Shown here: positions 36,018 through 49,982 of the stretch, piece by piece | Numbering within the stretch: the stretch's first letter is position 1 | Layout of the letters: each line of letters opens with the position of its first letter | NCBI GenBank assembly: GCA_000442125.1 | Contig: KE546985.1 | Coordinates: 558,001-622,000, forward strand | Direction of reading: 5' to 3' | Length of the DNA: 64,000 bases | Origin: Opeltia flavorubescens | Taxonomy: Eukaryota; Ascomycota; Lecanoromycetes; Teloschistales; Teloschistaceae | Notes under the pieces: generated by a model | Database searches by the model: none | What the model saw: only the letters and a program-made list of their open reading frames with translations | What the model was told of the DNA's origin: nothing | Made by a program: the position numbers and the translations under genes

Positions 36018-38378
36018 TCAAACGCCCTCAACATCAAGCTTATCATTCACCGGCCCTGTCATCAAGGGTTTCTTCTTCCTCGGTTCCTCCGCCAAAGATC
36101 GTTTGGCTTGTAATGCGAGCCTCAGCAAAGCAGTAAGCGCGGAGAAGACCGCAAGAGCGACGACAACGCTGCCGCAAATGCGCCAGAATGCACGCTGATC
36201 CAACTTTGTTTCACTGATATCTGATAGATTCATGCCCCAGTATCCACACAATGTAGCAAATGGGATGAAGCCCAGTTGCACGAGGGTAATGAGGACGAGG
36301 GCTCGATTCTGGCCTTCGGTAATACTACCGGATTAGCGAAGCTGGATCGAGCGAAGATCGTAGACCTACACATTGTAAGTATTACACGTAGACAATTTGG
36401 TGCGAAAGATTAATGGGAGACTCTGGTTGACTCACTTCGTCCAGAAAGGTACAAATGTCATCGACCAACCACTCATACACCTGAGTCTCCCTCCTAGTCC
36501 TAGCTAAAGCATACTCGATCTTCTCCGTCGCGGGAATTTCGCCAGGATGATCCGGTTTATTGCCGCGCTTAATATCCTCAGCCTCGTGCTCCTCGATATC
36601 TTTGCCGAGCTTTTCGAAAACCTGTTCTCGTGTCTTGCAAAGGACTTCTATGCGACGAAGCTCATCCTTACAGACAAGCATGTCCTTGATTAGGCTTGCA
36701 GGTTCGTCTCGGTTTTTGCGATTGAAATGCTCGTCGCGTCGTCGTCTCTAGCAATGTAGTCAGCTCTGGATCTTGAATCAGGGAGCTAGTGTAGCTAACA
36801 AACTGCTGAAGGATGGTTTTATATGCTCGATCCAAGGACGGCGCATTATATCCCTGGCGATCGGGGTGGGGTGTCACTCCCAGCTCTGTGATGAGATGAA
36901 CAAGCAGCCACTCGACGCTTGCTCGATACCAATGTTGGGTTCCGGTGTCCTGGAATTGCTGCCGAACAAAAGCCACGACCGATGCAACATCGTTTTCGAA
37001 GATTGCATTGCCAGGTTCACTCAGATGCCTCTTGAAGTTCTTATCGAGGTAATTGACCCCACGCATCGGCGAAAGGGTCAACAAAAAGCCTGGTGAGTAA
37101 TTAGCGATATGGATTCTTGAGGTATTATCAGTGTGTATTCGAGTACAAACCATCACCACGGTGGAAACACCGAAAAAGGTCCCTAACTAATTGGGCCGAT
37201 CCGAAAAAATTGTGCTTGTGAATTATCTGTTTATCCGATTGCCATAGAGTTGGGTAAAGGCTATCGAGCGGTTCGTAATCAGTAGCGAGCAAGCCCTCAG
37301 TCAATTGAGAAGGAATGTCTGAAGTGCATGCGGTCCAGTAATCAGGCAGAGTCTTCCAATTCTGGGTAAGACCAAGATGAGTAGTTCTCCATCTCAAATC
37401 GTCAAGCAAGCCTTTGCCCTTGGTCACTTTGCTGGGTTCGAAGCCTTGCTAGCACTCCTTGTTGAGTTCTTTTGCCAATTCCGAGTGCGCGTGCAGGAAG
37501 CGATAGACATCTCTAGTATCCTGGAAGCGCTTACGATCGTAGAAATTCAAAACCTCGACCTTTGCGAAAGGCCATCCAATGCGCCCTAGATTCCTGAAGG
37601 GCCTTCCACCAATCCCTTGATGCAGGAATATGTCTTCGACACTCGAGTGAACAGGTCCAATCCCCAGTGGCGCATGTATCCATCTTACCTGGACGTCATC
37701 AGGCTTCGCGCTCATGAACCTCTGAATCTCGGAAAGCTTGCACTGCCTTGGGACTGCGCTGTACTCTTTGAAATCTGTAATGTATACTGTGACATCTGAT
37801 CGACAAGGGAAATACGACTTGGCGAGGTGCTTCAACTCTTCGATCTCGTAATCAGGCGTTTGCCCAGAGCGCTTATGGAGCTTCGACGGTTTTTTCCCTG
37901 ATCTGAGCCGATCAAGCGTAGCTGTCAAATGCGGATCAAGTGGTGGGAACCTTTTCATTCGTTGCGCTCTTTCCTCTTCTTTCTTAAAGTACTCGGCAGC
38001 GACGGGGGCAAAATTTTGCAAAACATGCATCGTGTCAACGTTCTCTTGGGGTGCTAAGGTTTCAGAGGACATGGTGGAGCTGTGACGTCGTGAATCCTGG
38101 GATGAGCGCATGCCAATATCTGCAATGTTATTAGGTTCCTCCACTGGACTGGTGTAGCCATCATGTTGATAATTGGACTGAGATTCCTGGCTTGACCGGT
38201 GCCTTATATCCTGCACGACTAGGGAAGGATACCTCCTGGCTCCCGAGCTAGTCGGATCATTGGATGCTGATGAGCTCTCTCTATGCCTCCAAGCCCCACC
38301 TGAACGTGGTGGAGAAGTTAAACGTTGCGCTTCCCAATACGGTGTTCTGAATTCAACGTGATTGTCCTGTTCTGACAT
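36018..38378 (-). pseudogene. CorA-like (MIT family) membrane protein gene with two in-frame stops
   Basis: Exons (minus) are 38378-37151, 37089-36800, 36747-36436 and 36365-36018, total 2178 nt. Introns are 61, 52 and 70 bp (GTTTGT, GTTAGC and GTGAGT donors; CTAAT and CTGAC branch points), with consistent phases. The N-terminal 200 residues are Ser-rich and disordered. A helical cytosolic region follows. The end has two membrane helices, ALVLITLVQLGFIPFATLCG then the WGMN signature (GMN at residues 654-656), and FWRICGSVVVALAVFSALTA, with a basic tail. This is the CorA layout, though many fungal members are not proven Mg2+ channels. A TAG (37451-37449) and a TAA (36335-36333) break an otherwise perfect model; both would be CAG/CAA before a CpA-site change. 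Upstream ATG choice: 38378 rather than the GTG at 38384. Confidence 0.75.
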
Positions 38379-39677
38379 TATCACAAAGAATAATATCCCA
38401 GAGCTGCGTTATAGTATGCTACTTGCAATGCAGTCCCGCATTAGGCGGGTATTCAGGAACGCGATAAGAAGTTCAACGTAGAAGGGTGAAAGAAGGAATG
38501 GCGGCGGCGATAATTGACAGGAGAGAGAGAGTACAAAAGAAAAATTAGAAGAGAAGGAACGGGACATTAGGCAATGAATTCATGGTCGTAGAATGTGCGA
38601 CGAGGCTGAAGATTGACAACGATTTGGTCATACGGCAGCCTTTCCAGCCTTGGGCTGACAGGCTCTTCAGAACACACGCAAGTAACCATCCGAAAACGTG
38701 TGAAACCCAATAACGCCATCTCATTCAATGGCCCAATGTGGGTGGGTGGAAGACACAGTGTTACACAAGTATCATCATAGGAAACCGCTTTGGAGACCCT
38801 AATTGTGGCTGTGTAAGCCTCCCATGGTCAAGTTCCCGAGGGACAGGGCATAACCTGTACGCCTTGTGGTACAAAGCTATCGGGAAGCTCAGGCAGCAAA
38901 TGCCGCTGGCCGTTTCATTGGGAGGCTGTGATGACGCGGCAGCCTCGGTCGAAACACAATTGGCATAGGTGGTGCGGGCGACATTTCGAAACGGAAAGTG
39001 GGAATGGATGATGACGTCATTCGTTGCGCACAGACCCCAGACCCCTTAGGTCTCTCGAATATTACTCTATGGTTCGCAGCGCATTCGCAAAGATTTCATG
39101 TTTATTGAAACTATTGTAGATGATATAAAGCTTCTATACCCAATCGGCCAGTCAATCTTGATGCCGTACCAAACGTAATATTGTCCGTGATCCAAAATAC
39201 ATTAATATTATCCTATAAGACCTACACCCGTATAATATCGTTGGGTTGATATAAGATTGTATCATCTGCGAAAGTACTGGTAAGACGTCTGTATAGGAAG
39301 CGCAACTTTATAGATCCTGGTATTGATCCGCTATAGTATTTATTTTTGACTAATTGATATATATAACCTTACCTTTGGTAAATAACGCCAGATCAGATTC
39401 GACTAAAGCTTGAGGTATATCTAAAGGCTAGGATATTACTACAGCTGGTAAATCTTCTTTATACAAATTTAAATAGGAATTTAAATTAATTATCGTTAAA
39501 ATTTAAATTGTTTAATAAACTAAAAATAAATTCTATATCCAATTAATCGAAACTTTTTATTTTAAAAAAACTATAAACCGATCGCCTATAATAACGAAAC
39601 CAAAATTCATTAAAGTTAAAAACCCAATTAATATTATATAAAATATTATTCTATAGATTGAAAATTATATTTGATTT
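38379..39677. other. Spacer grading from normal to AT-rich DNA
   Basis: 38379-39100 has normal composition and should hold the CorA-like promoter. A 76-codon plus-strand frame at 38738-38968 has no support. From about 39150 AT content rises and CpA becomes rare toward the LTR at 39678. No gene is seen. Confidence 0.4.
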
Positions 39678-39879
39678 TATATAATAAATATAAAATAATA
39701 ATATTATATTAAAAGTAAAAAATTATTTAATTATAAAAACTATAATTAAATAAATATAAAAATTAAAAAACGTTAAATTTAACTAGATAAACTTATTTAA
39801 AAAGCTTTCTTGGAGTTATAATAACTATTTAATTTTATTTACCCTATTCGTTTTCTATTTATATAGTATAGCTATAATA
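39678..39879 (+). repeat. Left LTR of Gypsy-like copy 2
   Basis: Same length (202 bp) and order of landmarks as 49781-49982, for example gagttataataactattt in both. Confidence 0.75.
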
Positions 39880-40622
39880 TATACTAGTTATAAATAAAAC
39901 TACTAGCTTTTAATTATAGGTTTTTTTTCGCTAATAAACGGTTTTTTAATTTATTTGTACTATTTAAAATTAATATTATAAAATTATTAATAGTTTTATT
40001 ATAATCTAAAACTAATTTTAAATTAAAATAATATTTATATTCTTTTATTAATATTTTAAAATTATTTATATAGTATTTAAATATTTATTAATTATTTTTG
40101 GATTTATAATTAATCTAATAAATAAAATATTAAATAAACAATTTTTTTTTTATAAATATAACGTTAATAAAAAATTTATTCGATTTTAAACTTTTTATTA
40201 TTATTAATAACAATTAAAAGTGTAAATATATAATAATATTAGAAAAATTATTACTAAAATTAAAAATAGGCTTTAAATCTACTATAAATATTATATTATA
40301 ATTTTTTATAATAAATAATAAATTTAAATAATAAACTAATAATTTAATTTATTTTATAATTTTAAAAAAATTTATTAACTATTACTCAATTTTTTTAAAA
40401 ATAAACTTTAATATATTATAATTCTAATATAAATATATTTTTATAAATTCGCTAGTTTTAAAATAAATTAATTAATAATAAATATTATAATATTCTATTA
40501 TTTTTATTATAATAAAAATAATAATATTTTTAATATTAATATATATAAATTATTATTTTTTTATAGCTATTAATATTATATATTTTTATTTTATATTTAA
40601 ATTTATAAATTCAATAGCTTTT

Positions 40623-40794
40623 TATTAGAATATAAAATATATATAATATAATAAATAGATAATTTAAAAACTAATTACAAAATTTTTATAAAATTATTAT
40701 AAAATATATAAAAATACTAAAGCGCGCTAGGCTTAATCCGGTAATAATACCTCGGTATATATTTTCCACGATACCTTATAATAGAACTGTAATA
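40623..40794. repeat. Left LTR of nested element
   Basis: 172 bp, matching 43893-44064 with transition differences only in the parts compared. Confidence 0.85.
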
Positions 40795-43700
40795 GATATT
40801 TATAAAAAATATAAAAAATAGCGCCCTCGCTATTAATAGCGTCGGCGAGATATCTAAAAAATATTAATAGTCCTTGTATAGATTTTATATACTAGATATA
40901 TTATTACTTTTATATAGTACGCTATTATTTATCTAGCTGATTCTAATTTATATTGCGACTGTATTTTTTAATTTTATTTTTAATTCTATTTTAATTAATT
41001 AATTCGTTTTATTATTTTTATTAAAAAAAATATATATACCGGTAATAATATAGCTTATAATTGAAAATAATTATAATAGTATAGCGTTTATATATATATA
41101 TAAACGTAGAGAAAGTATATAAAAAAGTATAAAGGGGTATAACGGCGAGGTAAAAATATATAGCGGCGAAATAGAAAATAATAGTATAGCTAGCGGTATA
41201 ATTTATTTTTACGTAAAATTAATAATAAATTATTTAAAATAAATTTAATTTAAAAATATTATATTAAAATACTTTTAATTATTTTTTTTTAATTAGTTAA
41301 AATTAAATTAAATATTTATTAACGCTATTTTAAATTTCTAGAACCTTTTAAATAATATTATTAAATTTATTAATATCTATTATTTTTTTTAGCGTTTAGT
41401 ATAAATTATAAAAATAAATATAGAAGTATTAATATATATAATAAAAAAATATTTTTATTACTATTAAATTTATAAATAAAAATTATCTTTTTTTTTTCTA
41501 TTATTATAAATTTTCTAGTTATATAAATAATAATATTATATTTTATAAACTATAATAGGTCTATAAAAAAACTCGTTTATAGATTATTTACTAGATAGGC
41601 TTTTACAAAAATATTTTAATTATTAATTTTATTTAATTAAATATTAAATTATATAATTTTATTGGTAATTTATAAACTATATATATTTTAAAATATTATT
41701 AATTTAATTTTCTATAATAATTTAAATAGAAAAATAAAAAACTTTTATTAAAAATTAAAATTCTACTATTAGTATTAATATATATCTAGAGTTTAATATT
41801 AAATAAATATATTTATATTATAATATAATTTAATTTAAAGCGCTGAAATATTTATATATAATTTTTAATATATTATTTTTATATAAATTAGCGGCAAATA
41901 TAAAAAAATTAATAGCTTTTAAAATTATAGCTATATATATCTAATATATAATTCTATTCTTTATATTAAATATTAAATATTATTAGAAATATAGAATATT
42001 TATAGCAGGTAAATAACTATATTTTATATTATTCGTCCCGGGTATTATTAAAATTAATAAATAGGCTATAAATATAATAATTTTTTATAAATATATTATT
42101 AAATATTTATTTATAAAAATCTTCGGTATTTTTTAATTTTTTTAGTTTTTTTTTATTTTTATAAATTCTATAATAGATATTTTAGCTATTTAAATTTAAT
42201 ATATTATTTATATTATTAATATAAATACTTTATAATCGATTCTACTATAAATTAAATATAAAATTAATATATAGGTTTTTTAATATCTCGATTTAGTATT
42301 AAAAATAATTAATATACTAAAAATTATTTTAATATTTTTTCTAAAAATTAGAGTTATTTTATCTAAAAATTAGAGTTATTTTATCTAAAACCGTTCTACT
42401 ATTTAAAAGGTTCCTATTAATAGTATTACTAGCTATTTTAGTATAATTAATTCTCGCGAGATTACTACTATAATTAATAGGTATTATTTTAAAAAAAACC
42501 CTAGCGAAATTAATAATTCTCTATAATTTTTTCCGGTATTTTTTATTTATAAAAGTATTTTTATACTATATTTTTAGCTTTTAATTAGATAATAAAATCT
42601 AATAGATTTATATAAAAACCCGAGTGGTTAATATCGCGTTATAAACCTAATATTAGGTATTTATAATTCTATATTACCTAATTAATAATATTAAAACCTG
42701 TATTTCTACTATATCTAACTACCGTTTATATATATTCCGTTAAAGAATATTATTTTCTTGTATTATTAATAATAAATTAATTTATATAAAATAAATTTAA
42801 TATATTTAATTAGTATATTCTAAATCTAATTACTAGTTTTTCCTTTTATAAATCCAGATTCTCGCCTATTTATAGGCTATTTTACTGGAAATTATCTAGT
42901 TCTATAGAAAATTATATTTAAACGCCGCCGTAAAGGTATAAATAAAAGTTTTAGTATATTAATACCGTATTTTTCGTATAAATAATATTTTTAACTATAT
43001 TAATAAAGAGGTATATATTATAAAATCAAATATTTTAATTAATAATTATAAAATCGCTTTAACTATAAATAGCTTCTAATAGATAGAAATTAAAATAGCC
43101 TATATTTAATAGCTTAAATTTAACGCTAGTATTAATAATTAATAGATATAATAGCGAGAAAATCTTTTATAATTATACCAGGAAATAATAGAAATTTTAG
43201 TAGCGAAATAAATAAAATAGTATTAAAATACCTTTATTTCTTTTATATATTTTCTGAACTTTTTTATCAACCAGTATTATTATATAATAAACTAGTTAAC
43301 TTTTTTATTTCGCTTTTAAAGTTATAAAGCTCGTTATATAAATTATCTATATATTTATTTATATCTTTTTTAATTTTATTTAATTAAATATATTAATAAT
43401 AAAATAAAAGTTTATATTTTTAATATATAATTTTATTTTATATATTTTTTCTACTAATCTATTTAATAATAGAGTCGATTATTTACTAAATTTATTTATT
43501 AACTAATAGTAGCTTATAACCCTCTATATATTCCACTGGTATAATTAATTTATATTTATATCTATTATAACCGCGAAATTTCGTATTTATATTAAACTCT
43601 TTTATAATATTTTTAAAATTTATATTATTTAGATTTCAAGTAATACCGTTTAGATTTATACTATTAAATACGCTTTATATAATTTAGATAAAAAACAATC

Positions 43701-43892
43701 GAATTATTAGCAGTATTAGATAGATAAATAGATAGTATAATATATAGGAGATATTTGTTTAATTTTAGCGGGCGGAAATTAATAGATTTCTACCGGAGAA
43801 TCTTAATAGTAAAATACTACTAGTTATATATAATAAATAGCTTATATATAATAATATAAATAGAATTATAAGTTTATTTAATTATTATTATT

Positions 43893-44064
43893 TATTAAAA
43901 TATAAAATATATATAATATAAAAAATAGGTAATTTAAAAATTAATTACTAAATTTTTATAAAATCGCTATAAAATATATAAAAATACTAAAACGCGCTAG
44001 GCCTAATCCGGTAATAATATCTTGGTATATATTCTTTACAATATTCTATAATAGAACCGTAATA
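43893..44064. repeat. Right LTR of nested element
   Basis: 172 bp, matching 40623-40794. It ends at the 5-bp flanking repeat. Confidence 0.85.
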
Positions 44065-44855
44065 TTTTTAAAATAATTAAATTATAATAATAAACTATTT
44101 ATATTATAATTAAAAAAATAACTAGTTTTTAATAAATACTTTTATAGAAATTTTAAAATCTAATATTTTTATTAATTAGATAAATTATTTAAAATTGAGT
44201 AAATATAAAAAATTTAATATTTTATAAATTTTAAATTTAAATAATATTTAATTAGATATTTTAAATATAAAATTATAGTTAATAAAATTATTAAAAACCG
44301 CTAATATTTATAAAAAAAGTATAAATTATAATATAAAACTGTTTAAAATAGTAATAAATTAGTATATAATAGCTTTAATAGTTTAATTAAATTATTTTAA
44401 TATATTATCGATTTATAAATATTAAATAATAGAATATTATAAATTTATTTTTAAAATTTTAAATATTTAACGCTATAATTATTTAACGAAATTTTTATTA
44501 TAATCTAAAATTATTATTTATAATAGTTTTTAATTTTATTTTACTAATTTATTTAATAATTATTTAATATATTATTTTTTATTTTAAATAATTTATTTAA
44601 ATATATTAATAATTATTTTAATATATTTATCTATTATTAATAGATAATAATTATTTTCTTTATATAATTTCGGTAAAATAAAAATAAAATCAATAATAAA
44701 TATATAAAGAGGTTTTCCTAGATTAAATACTAATTATAAAATTTAATATAAATAATAATAAAATATTTAATATATTTAATATTATAAATAATATTTAATA
44801 AATTTGAATAGATTTATTAATATATTATATATATAAAGGCCTTTTATTAAATATT

Positions 44856-44886
<31 letters not shown>

Positions 44887-47800
44887 TAGTTTATTTTATT
44901 ATATACTAGCTAAATTACTTTTTTTTATATTTATAAATTTTATTTATTATTATTAAAATAAATTAGTTTATTAATAATATAATATAATAATTTAATAGAA
45001 TTATTATTTTATTTTATATTAGTTTTAATATATTTTTTTAGTTTAATCTAGTAGTTTTTTTTTAAATATTTATTAATTAATTATTAGTAGAATTTAGTTA
45101 ATAATTCTATTAAACTTATTAAAAAAAATTATATTTTAAAAATATTTCTATTTAATAATTTATTTAGATTTAAACGATATTTATAACTAGTAAACTTTAA
45201 TAATATATTTAGAATAATATTTATAATATCAAATTTATAGTAAATATCAAAAATAAAATATTAAAAATATTTAAAAACTTATATTAAATAAAAATTAAAC
45301 TTTTTAATAAATATTATATTTAAATTAATTTAGTATAAAATATTAATTATAATAAAATTATTTATATAAATAATAATAATATATTTAATTATTTTAATTA
45401 TATAATAAATCTTTTTTATTATTTAAATAATATTTATAATTTTTAATCTTTTAAAGTAATAATATATTTTAATATCTAATAAACGGCAGTTTAAAAAATA
45501 AAATCGATTATAAAAATTTTTATTTAAATTTTTTGTTTATTTTATATATAATTTTATTTAAATTATAATTAATAATAATTATAAAACTAAATTTTTTACT
45601 AGTATTTAAATCTATATATAATATCGAGTTTTTATTAAAATAAACTAGAATAAATAGCAATAAAAAAAAATTCTATAAATAGTAAAATATATTAAATTTT
45701 TTAGATATAAAAATTACTAATAAATTTCAAATAGTAGTTTTTTTATAAATATTATTTTTAATAATAATATTTTAATTTATATAAGTTTTATACTTTTAAA
45801 ATAATTTAATAATAATTATATAATTATTAATATAATATTAAAAATAGTCTATTAAATTAAAATATTTTTCTAGTTATTAAAATATATATAAAAATAAAAG
45901 TTTTAAAATTATTTCTAGTTTATTTTTTATAATAATAAATTTAAAAATATTTATCTTTTAATCTAATAAATATATATATATATAATTAATAAAAAATTAT
46001 ATAAATAGTTAATATAAATTTATAGTATTAAATATATTAAAAATTTAATTAAAATATTTTATATATTTTTTTATTAAAAAGAAAAAAACTATAATATTAT
46101 CGATATAAATTTTATAAAAAAAGCGAAATAAATATAAAATTCTATTTATTATCTATTATATATAAACTGATAAATTATAATAATCTATTATTAGTATTTT
46201 AAATATATTTTACTTTTAATATAAAATTATTATTAAACGATAATAATATTATTAATTAATTTATTATTAATAGAAAAAATTTATAGAATTTTTTATAAAA
46301 AAAATTTTAGCGCTTTAAATTTATATTAGAATTTCCGTTTATATTAGAATTAAATAAATATTTAATATTATATTTTTATTAAATATCCGAATATTAATAA
46401 TAATATAGCTTTTAAAATTCTAATTAATATTTTTTTATACTATAAAGTAAAAAAACGAAAATAAAATAGCTATATTAATTTGTTTTATTAAATTTTATTT
46501 ATAAAATTTATTAAAAGTTTTATTAATAACTTTTTTATTATAAATATTTATAGAGTATATATAAGTTTACTCGAGTTAATAAATTTATTTTGAAATTTTT
46601 ATTAATAAAATATTTATATATTTGAAATTTAGTATATTAATTATATTATTAGTATTTTATTTTATATACAAGTAATATTTAATTAAAATAACTAAAGCCG
46701 TTTATTTAATTTATATTTTAAAAATTATTATTTTTATAAAATATACTATTTCCGTTTAATAATTAATCTTAACTAATAGTATATCGGCGGTATTAAAAAT
46801 TATAATAACTATTATAGCGGCTATTATATAGTATTTAATATTTTTTAAAAATTATTTAAACTTTTATTTTAATATTTTAACTATTAGTTTATAATATTTT
46901 AAATTAATTAAATAGTTATTATTAGTTTTATAAATTTAAATAATATTTAATTAGATTTTTATAGCTAATTAATTAAAAAATAATAAATTATTTTAAATAA
47001 ATATTTACTCGAGTATATAATTTATATTATATATATAACTAGTAAAAATCTCTAGTATTTTTAGTTTATATATAAAATTATAATTTTATAATTTTTTTAT
47101 TAAATATAAAAATTTCGATAATTATAAATTTAATAATATAATATTATTATTTACTAATACTTTTAATAATTATAAAAGCTAGTATCTTTTAAATTATAAT
47201 ATATAATAACTATTTTAATAGAAGTTTTTAATTATTTAAATTTATTATATAATTTATATTTTAATAAAAACTATAATTTTTTAATATTTATTATTAAATA
47301 AATATTTGCAATAATATAATTATATTTTTAGTAAATAAAACCCGCTATTAATATATTTTTTATAGTCGAATAAATTAACTAGATTATTTATAGCGGTAGC
47401 TATTTAATAACTTTTATTTTAATAATTTCTAATATATTTTTAAATAATTTAATTAATTTTAAATAAATTTATATTAGTATTATTTAAATATTTAATTTAA
47501 TAATTAATTTAACTATAATAACTATAATTAAAAATAATTTTTTATTATAAATAATATATATATAGTAATATAACTCGTTATTTAATTTTTAAATTTTATT
47601 ATATATATTATATTAATATTTTTTAAAAAATTTAAAATTAAATATTATATATTTTATTATAATAAAATAAAATTCTATTATATTATTATACTAATCAAAT
47701 ATTTTTAATAATAATATATTAAATTTTATTAAATTTTTTATTTATTATATATTTAGCTTTAATAAATTTTATTAATTAATAAAAACTATTTTTATAATTT

Positions 47801-49780
47801 TAATATTATTTTATTCTATTATCTAGAATTTACTCGCTAAAAAAATTTTTATTAAAAATAGATTTATTAGTTATTTAACTAACGGCTTTTATAAAAATTC
47901 CGGTTATTATTATATTATTAATAGCTATAATTTTATTTATTTTCGGTCTAGTTTTATTATAGCGAAGTATTAACTTTAAATAGAAATTATTAATAGTTAT
48001 TTTAGATAAAATACTAATTATTTTATATATTAGATTTACTTTTAATTAATAGAATTTATAGAATTATAAAAAAATTCTAGTATTAATATATAGTAGAGAA
48101 TATAATCGGCTAGATTTTTTATATATAGTTTAAATATATAAGTAATTAATTTAATATATAAAAAGATTTATTTTATAATAATTAGTATACTATTATTTTT
48201 TCTTATTAACTATTTTTATTCTTTTATAAAAAATTTAATTTTAATATTTTACAGTTTTTATTACTATTATAAATATTAAATTAATTTTTATTTTATTTTA
48301 TAAAAGCTTATAAAAAATTAAAATAATAATTATTATAATTTATTTAGAATTAATATTTATAATCGGATATTAAAATATTCGATATTAATTATTATTTAAA
48401 TATTTTTAATAGATATTATTTTTATATTTTTTATTTTAATAATAATATTGTTAAAATATTTTAAAAAGTTTTTTCGAGCCTATATATTATATAAAATATA
48501 GTATATTTATTTTTATTATATTAATATTATAAACGATAATTCGCTAAAGCGATTTTAAAGAAATATAAACTATAATTTAATATTTTCGTTTAATTATATT
48601 AATTTACGGATAAATTCGCTAATTATAGTAATATATTATATAAATATCTCGTTTTATAAATAAAAAACTAGATTATAATATATTAATAATACGTTTATCG
48701 TTTTATATTTATCTTTTACCTGATATATAAAAACGTATATATTATAATAAATATTATATAATTTTAAATATTTTATAAACTATTTTTTATTATTTAATTA
48801 TAATAAACTAATATTATAAACCTTTTATTATAATTTAGTAATAGTTAATATAATTATTAGATTTACTAATATAGTAATTAATTAATTTTAAAAGTTTTAT
48901 ATATAAATTTCTAATAATTAGATTAAACGGGCGTTTATAAATAATTAATTATTTAAAAAAATAAACTATTATTATAATAAATTAATAATATCTATAAATC
49001 TATTCTATTATTATTATAATAAAAGTTTTTTTTTTTTTAACGGCGGTATAATATTTTTTTCCGATTTTACTAAATAAAATAGTCTGAATATAATACTAGA
49101 AGAAATATTATATAACTATTTAAATATATTAAAAAACTTAATAATATTTAGAAATTTATTCAATTATTATAAATTATTTAACGAATTTAAAAAATAAAAA
49201 TAAAAATTTAAATTATTTTAAATAAAATTTATAGCTAATTTTTAAAATTAAATTTCAAAGTTTTTATTTTTAAAAACTATAAAAATATTATTATAGCAAT
49301 TATTTATTATTTAAATAAAAATATATAAATATTTACTTTTATTTATAAATTAAATAATAATAAAAGTTATACTAGTTTAAATTATTCGATTATTAGAAGA
49401 TTTTTTTATAAATATAATCGATATAAATTTTAAAAATTATTATAAAAGTTTAATTTTATTATAAAAACCGTTTAATATATTTTAAAAAAATTTTAATATA
49501 GAAAATAATTATAATAAAAACTAATATAATAATAAAATTAAATAAATTCTTTAAATTATTATAAAAAATATTTAAAATTTTATTAAAAGACTTAAAAGCT
49601 AGAATATATTTTAATTAATTTTACTAACCGAATATTAATATAAAAATAGTAATTTAAAAAATAAAAAAATTTTAAAATTTATTTAAAAAATATAGTATAA
49701 TTAAATAATTAATAATATATATATATAAAAATTAATAATATTATATTTTATACAAGTTTTTTTAAATTAATACTATTTAT

Positions 49781-49982
49781 TATATAATAAATATAAAAGA
49801 ATAATATTATATTAAAAGTAAAAAATTATCTATTTATAGAAACTATAATTAAATAAATATAAAAATTATAAAATATAAAATTTAATTAAATAAATTTATT
49901 TAAATAATTTTATTCGAGTTATAATAACTATTTAATTCTATTTATTTTATTAATTTTCTCTTTATATAATATAACCGTAATA
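49781..49982 (+). repeat. Right LTR of Gypsy-like copy 2
   Basis: Direct partner of 39678-39879 and inverse partner of the LTRs at 10724 and 18543. Confidence 0.75.

Larger units (their letters stand above)
40623..44064. mobile_element. 3.4-kb LTR element nested in the Gypsy-like fossil
   Basis: Two LTRs of exactly 172 bp lie at 40623-40794 and 43893-44064 in direct orientation, sharing gcgctaggc(t/c)taatccggtaata. They are flanked by a 5-bp repeat (ctttt at 40618-40622, ttttt at 44065-44069), which fits a target-site duplication after RIP. The interior is about 3.1 kb, short for an autonomous element, and no protein motif could be recognised, so it may be non-autonomous. It is heavily RIPed and broken. 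It must be younger than its host element. Confidence 0.8.
39678..49982 (+). mobile_element. Gypsy-like LTR retrotransposon fossil, copy 2, with a nested LTR element
   Basis: Direct repeats of 202 bp each at 39678-39879 and 49781-49982 bound the element. The 10.3-kb span minus the nested insertion gives about 6.9 kb, a usual size for Gypsy elements. It is the inverse of the copy at 10724-18740. Orientation follows from a primer-binding-like stretch after the left LTR and is tentative. It is thoroughly broken by RIP, likely hundreds of changes. No target duplication is clear. Confidence 0.7.

Noticed and set aside
36560-36751. Serine-rich plus-strand frame
   Set aside because: It is antisense to exon 3 of the CorA-like gene and arises from its Lys/Glu-rich codons.
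38738-38968. 76-codon plus-strand frame upstream of the CorA-like gene
   Set aside because: No domain, no splice context and a random-looking composition.
48600-48670. Integrase core signature in the Gypsy-like copy 2
   Set aside because: A partial resemblance exists, but alternative frames fit as badly, so it was not used for classification.
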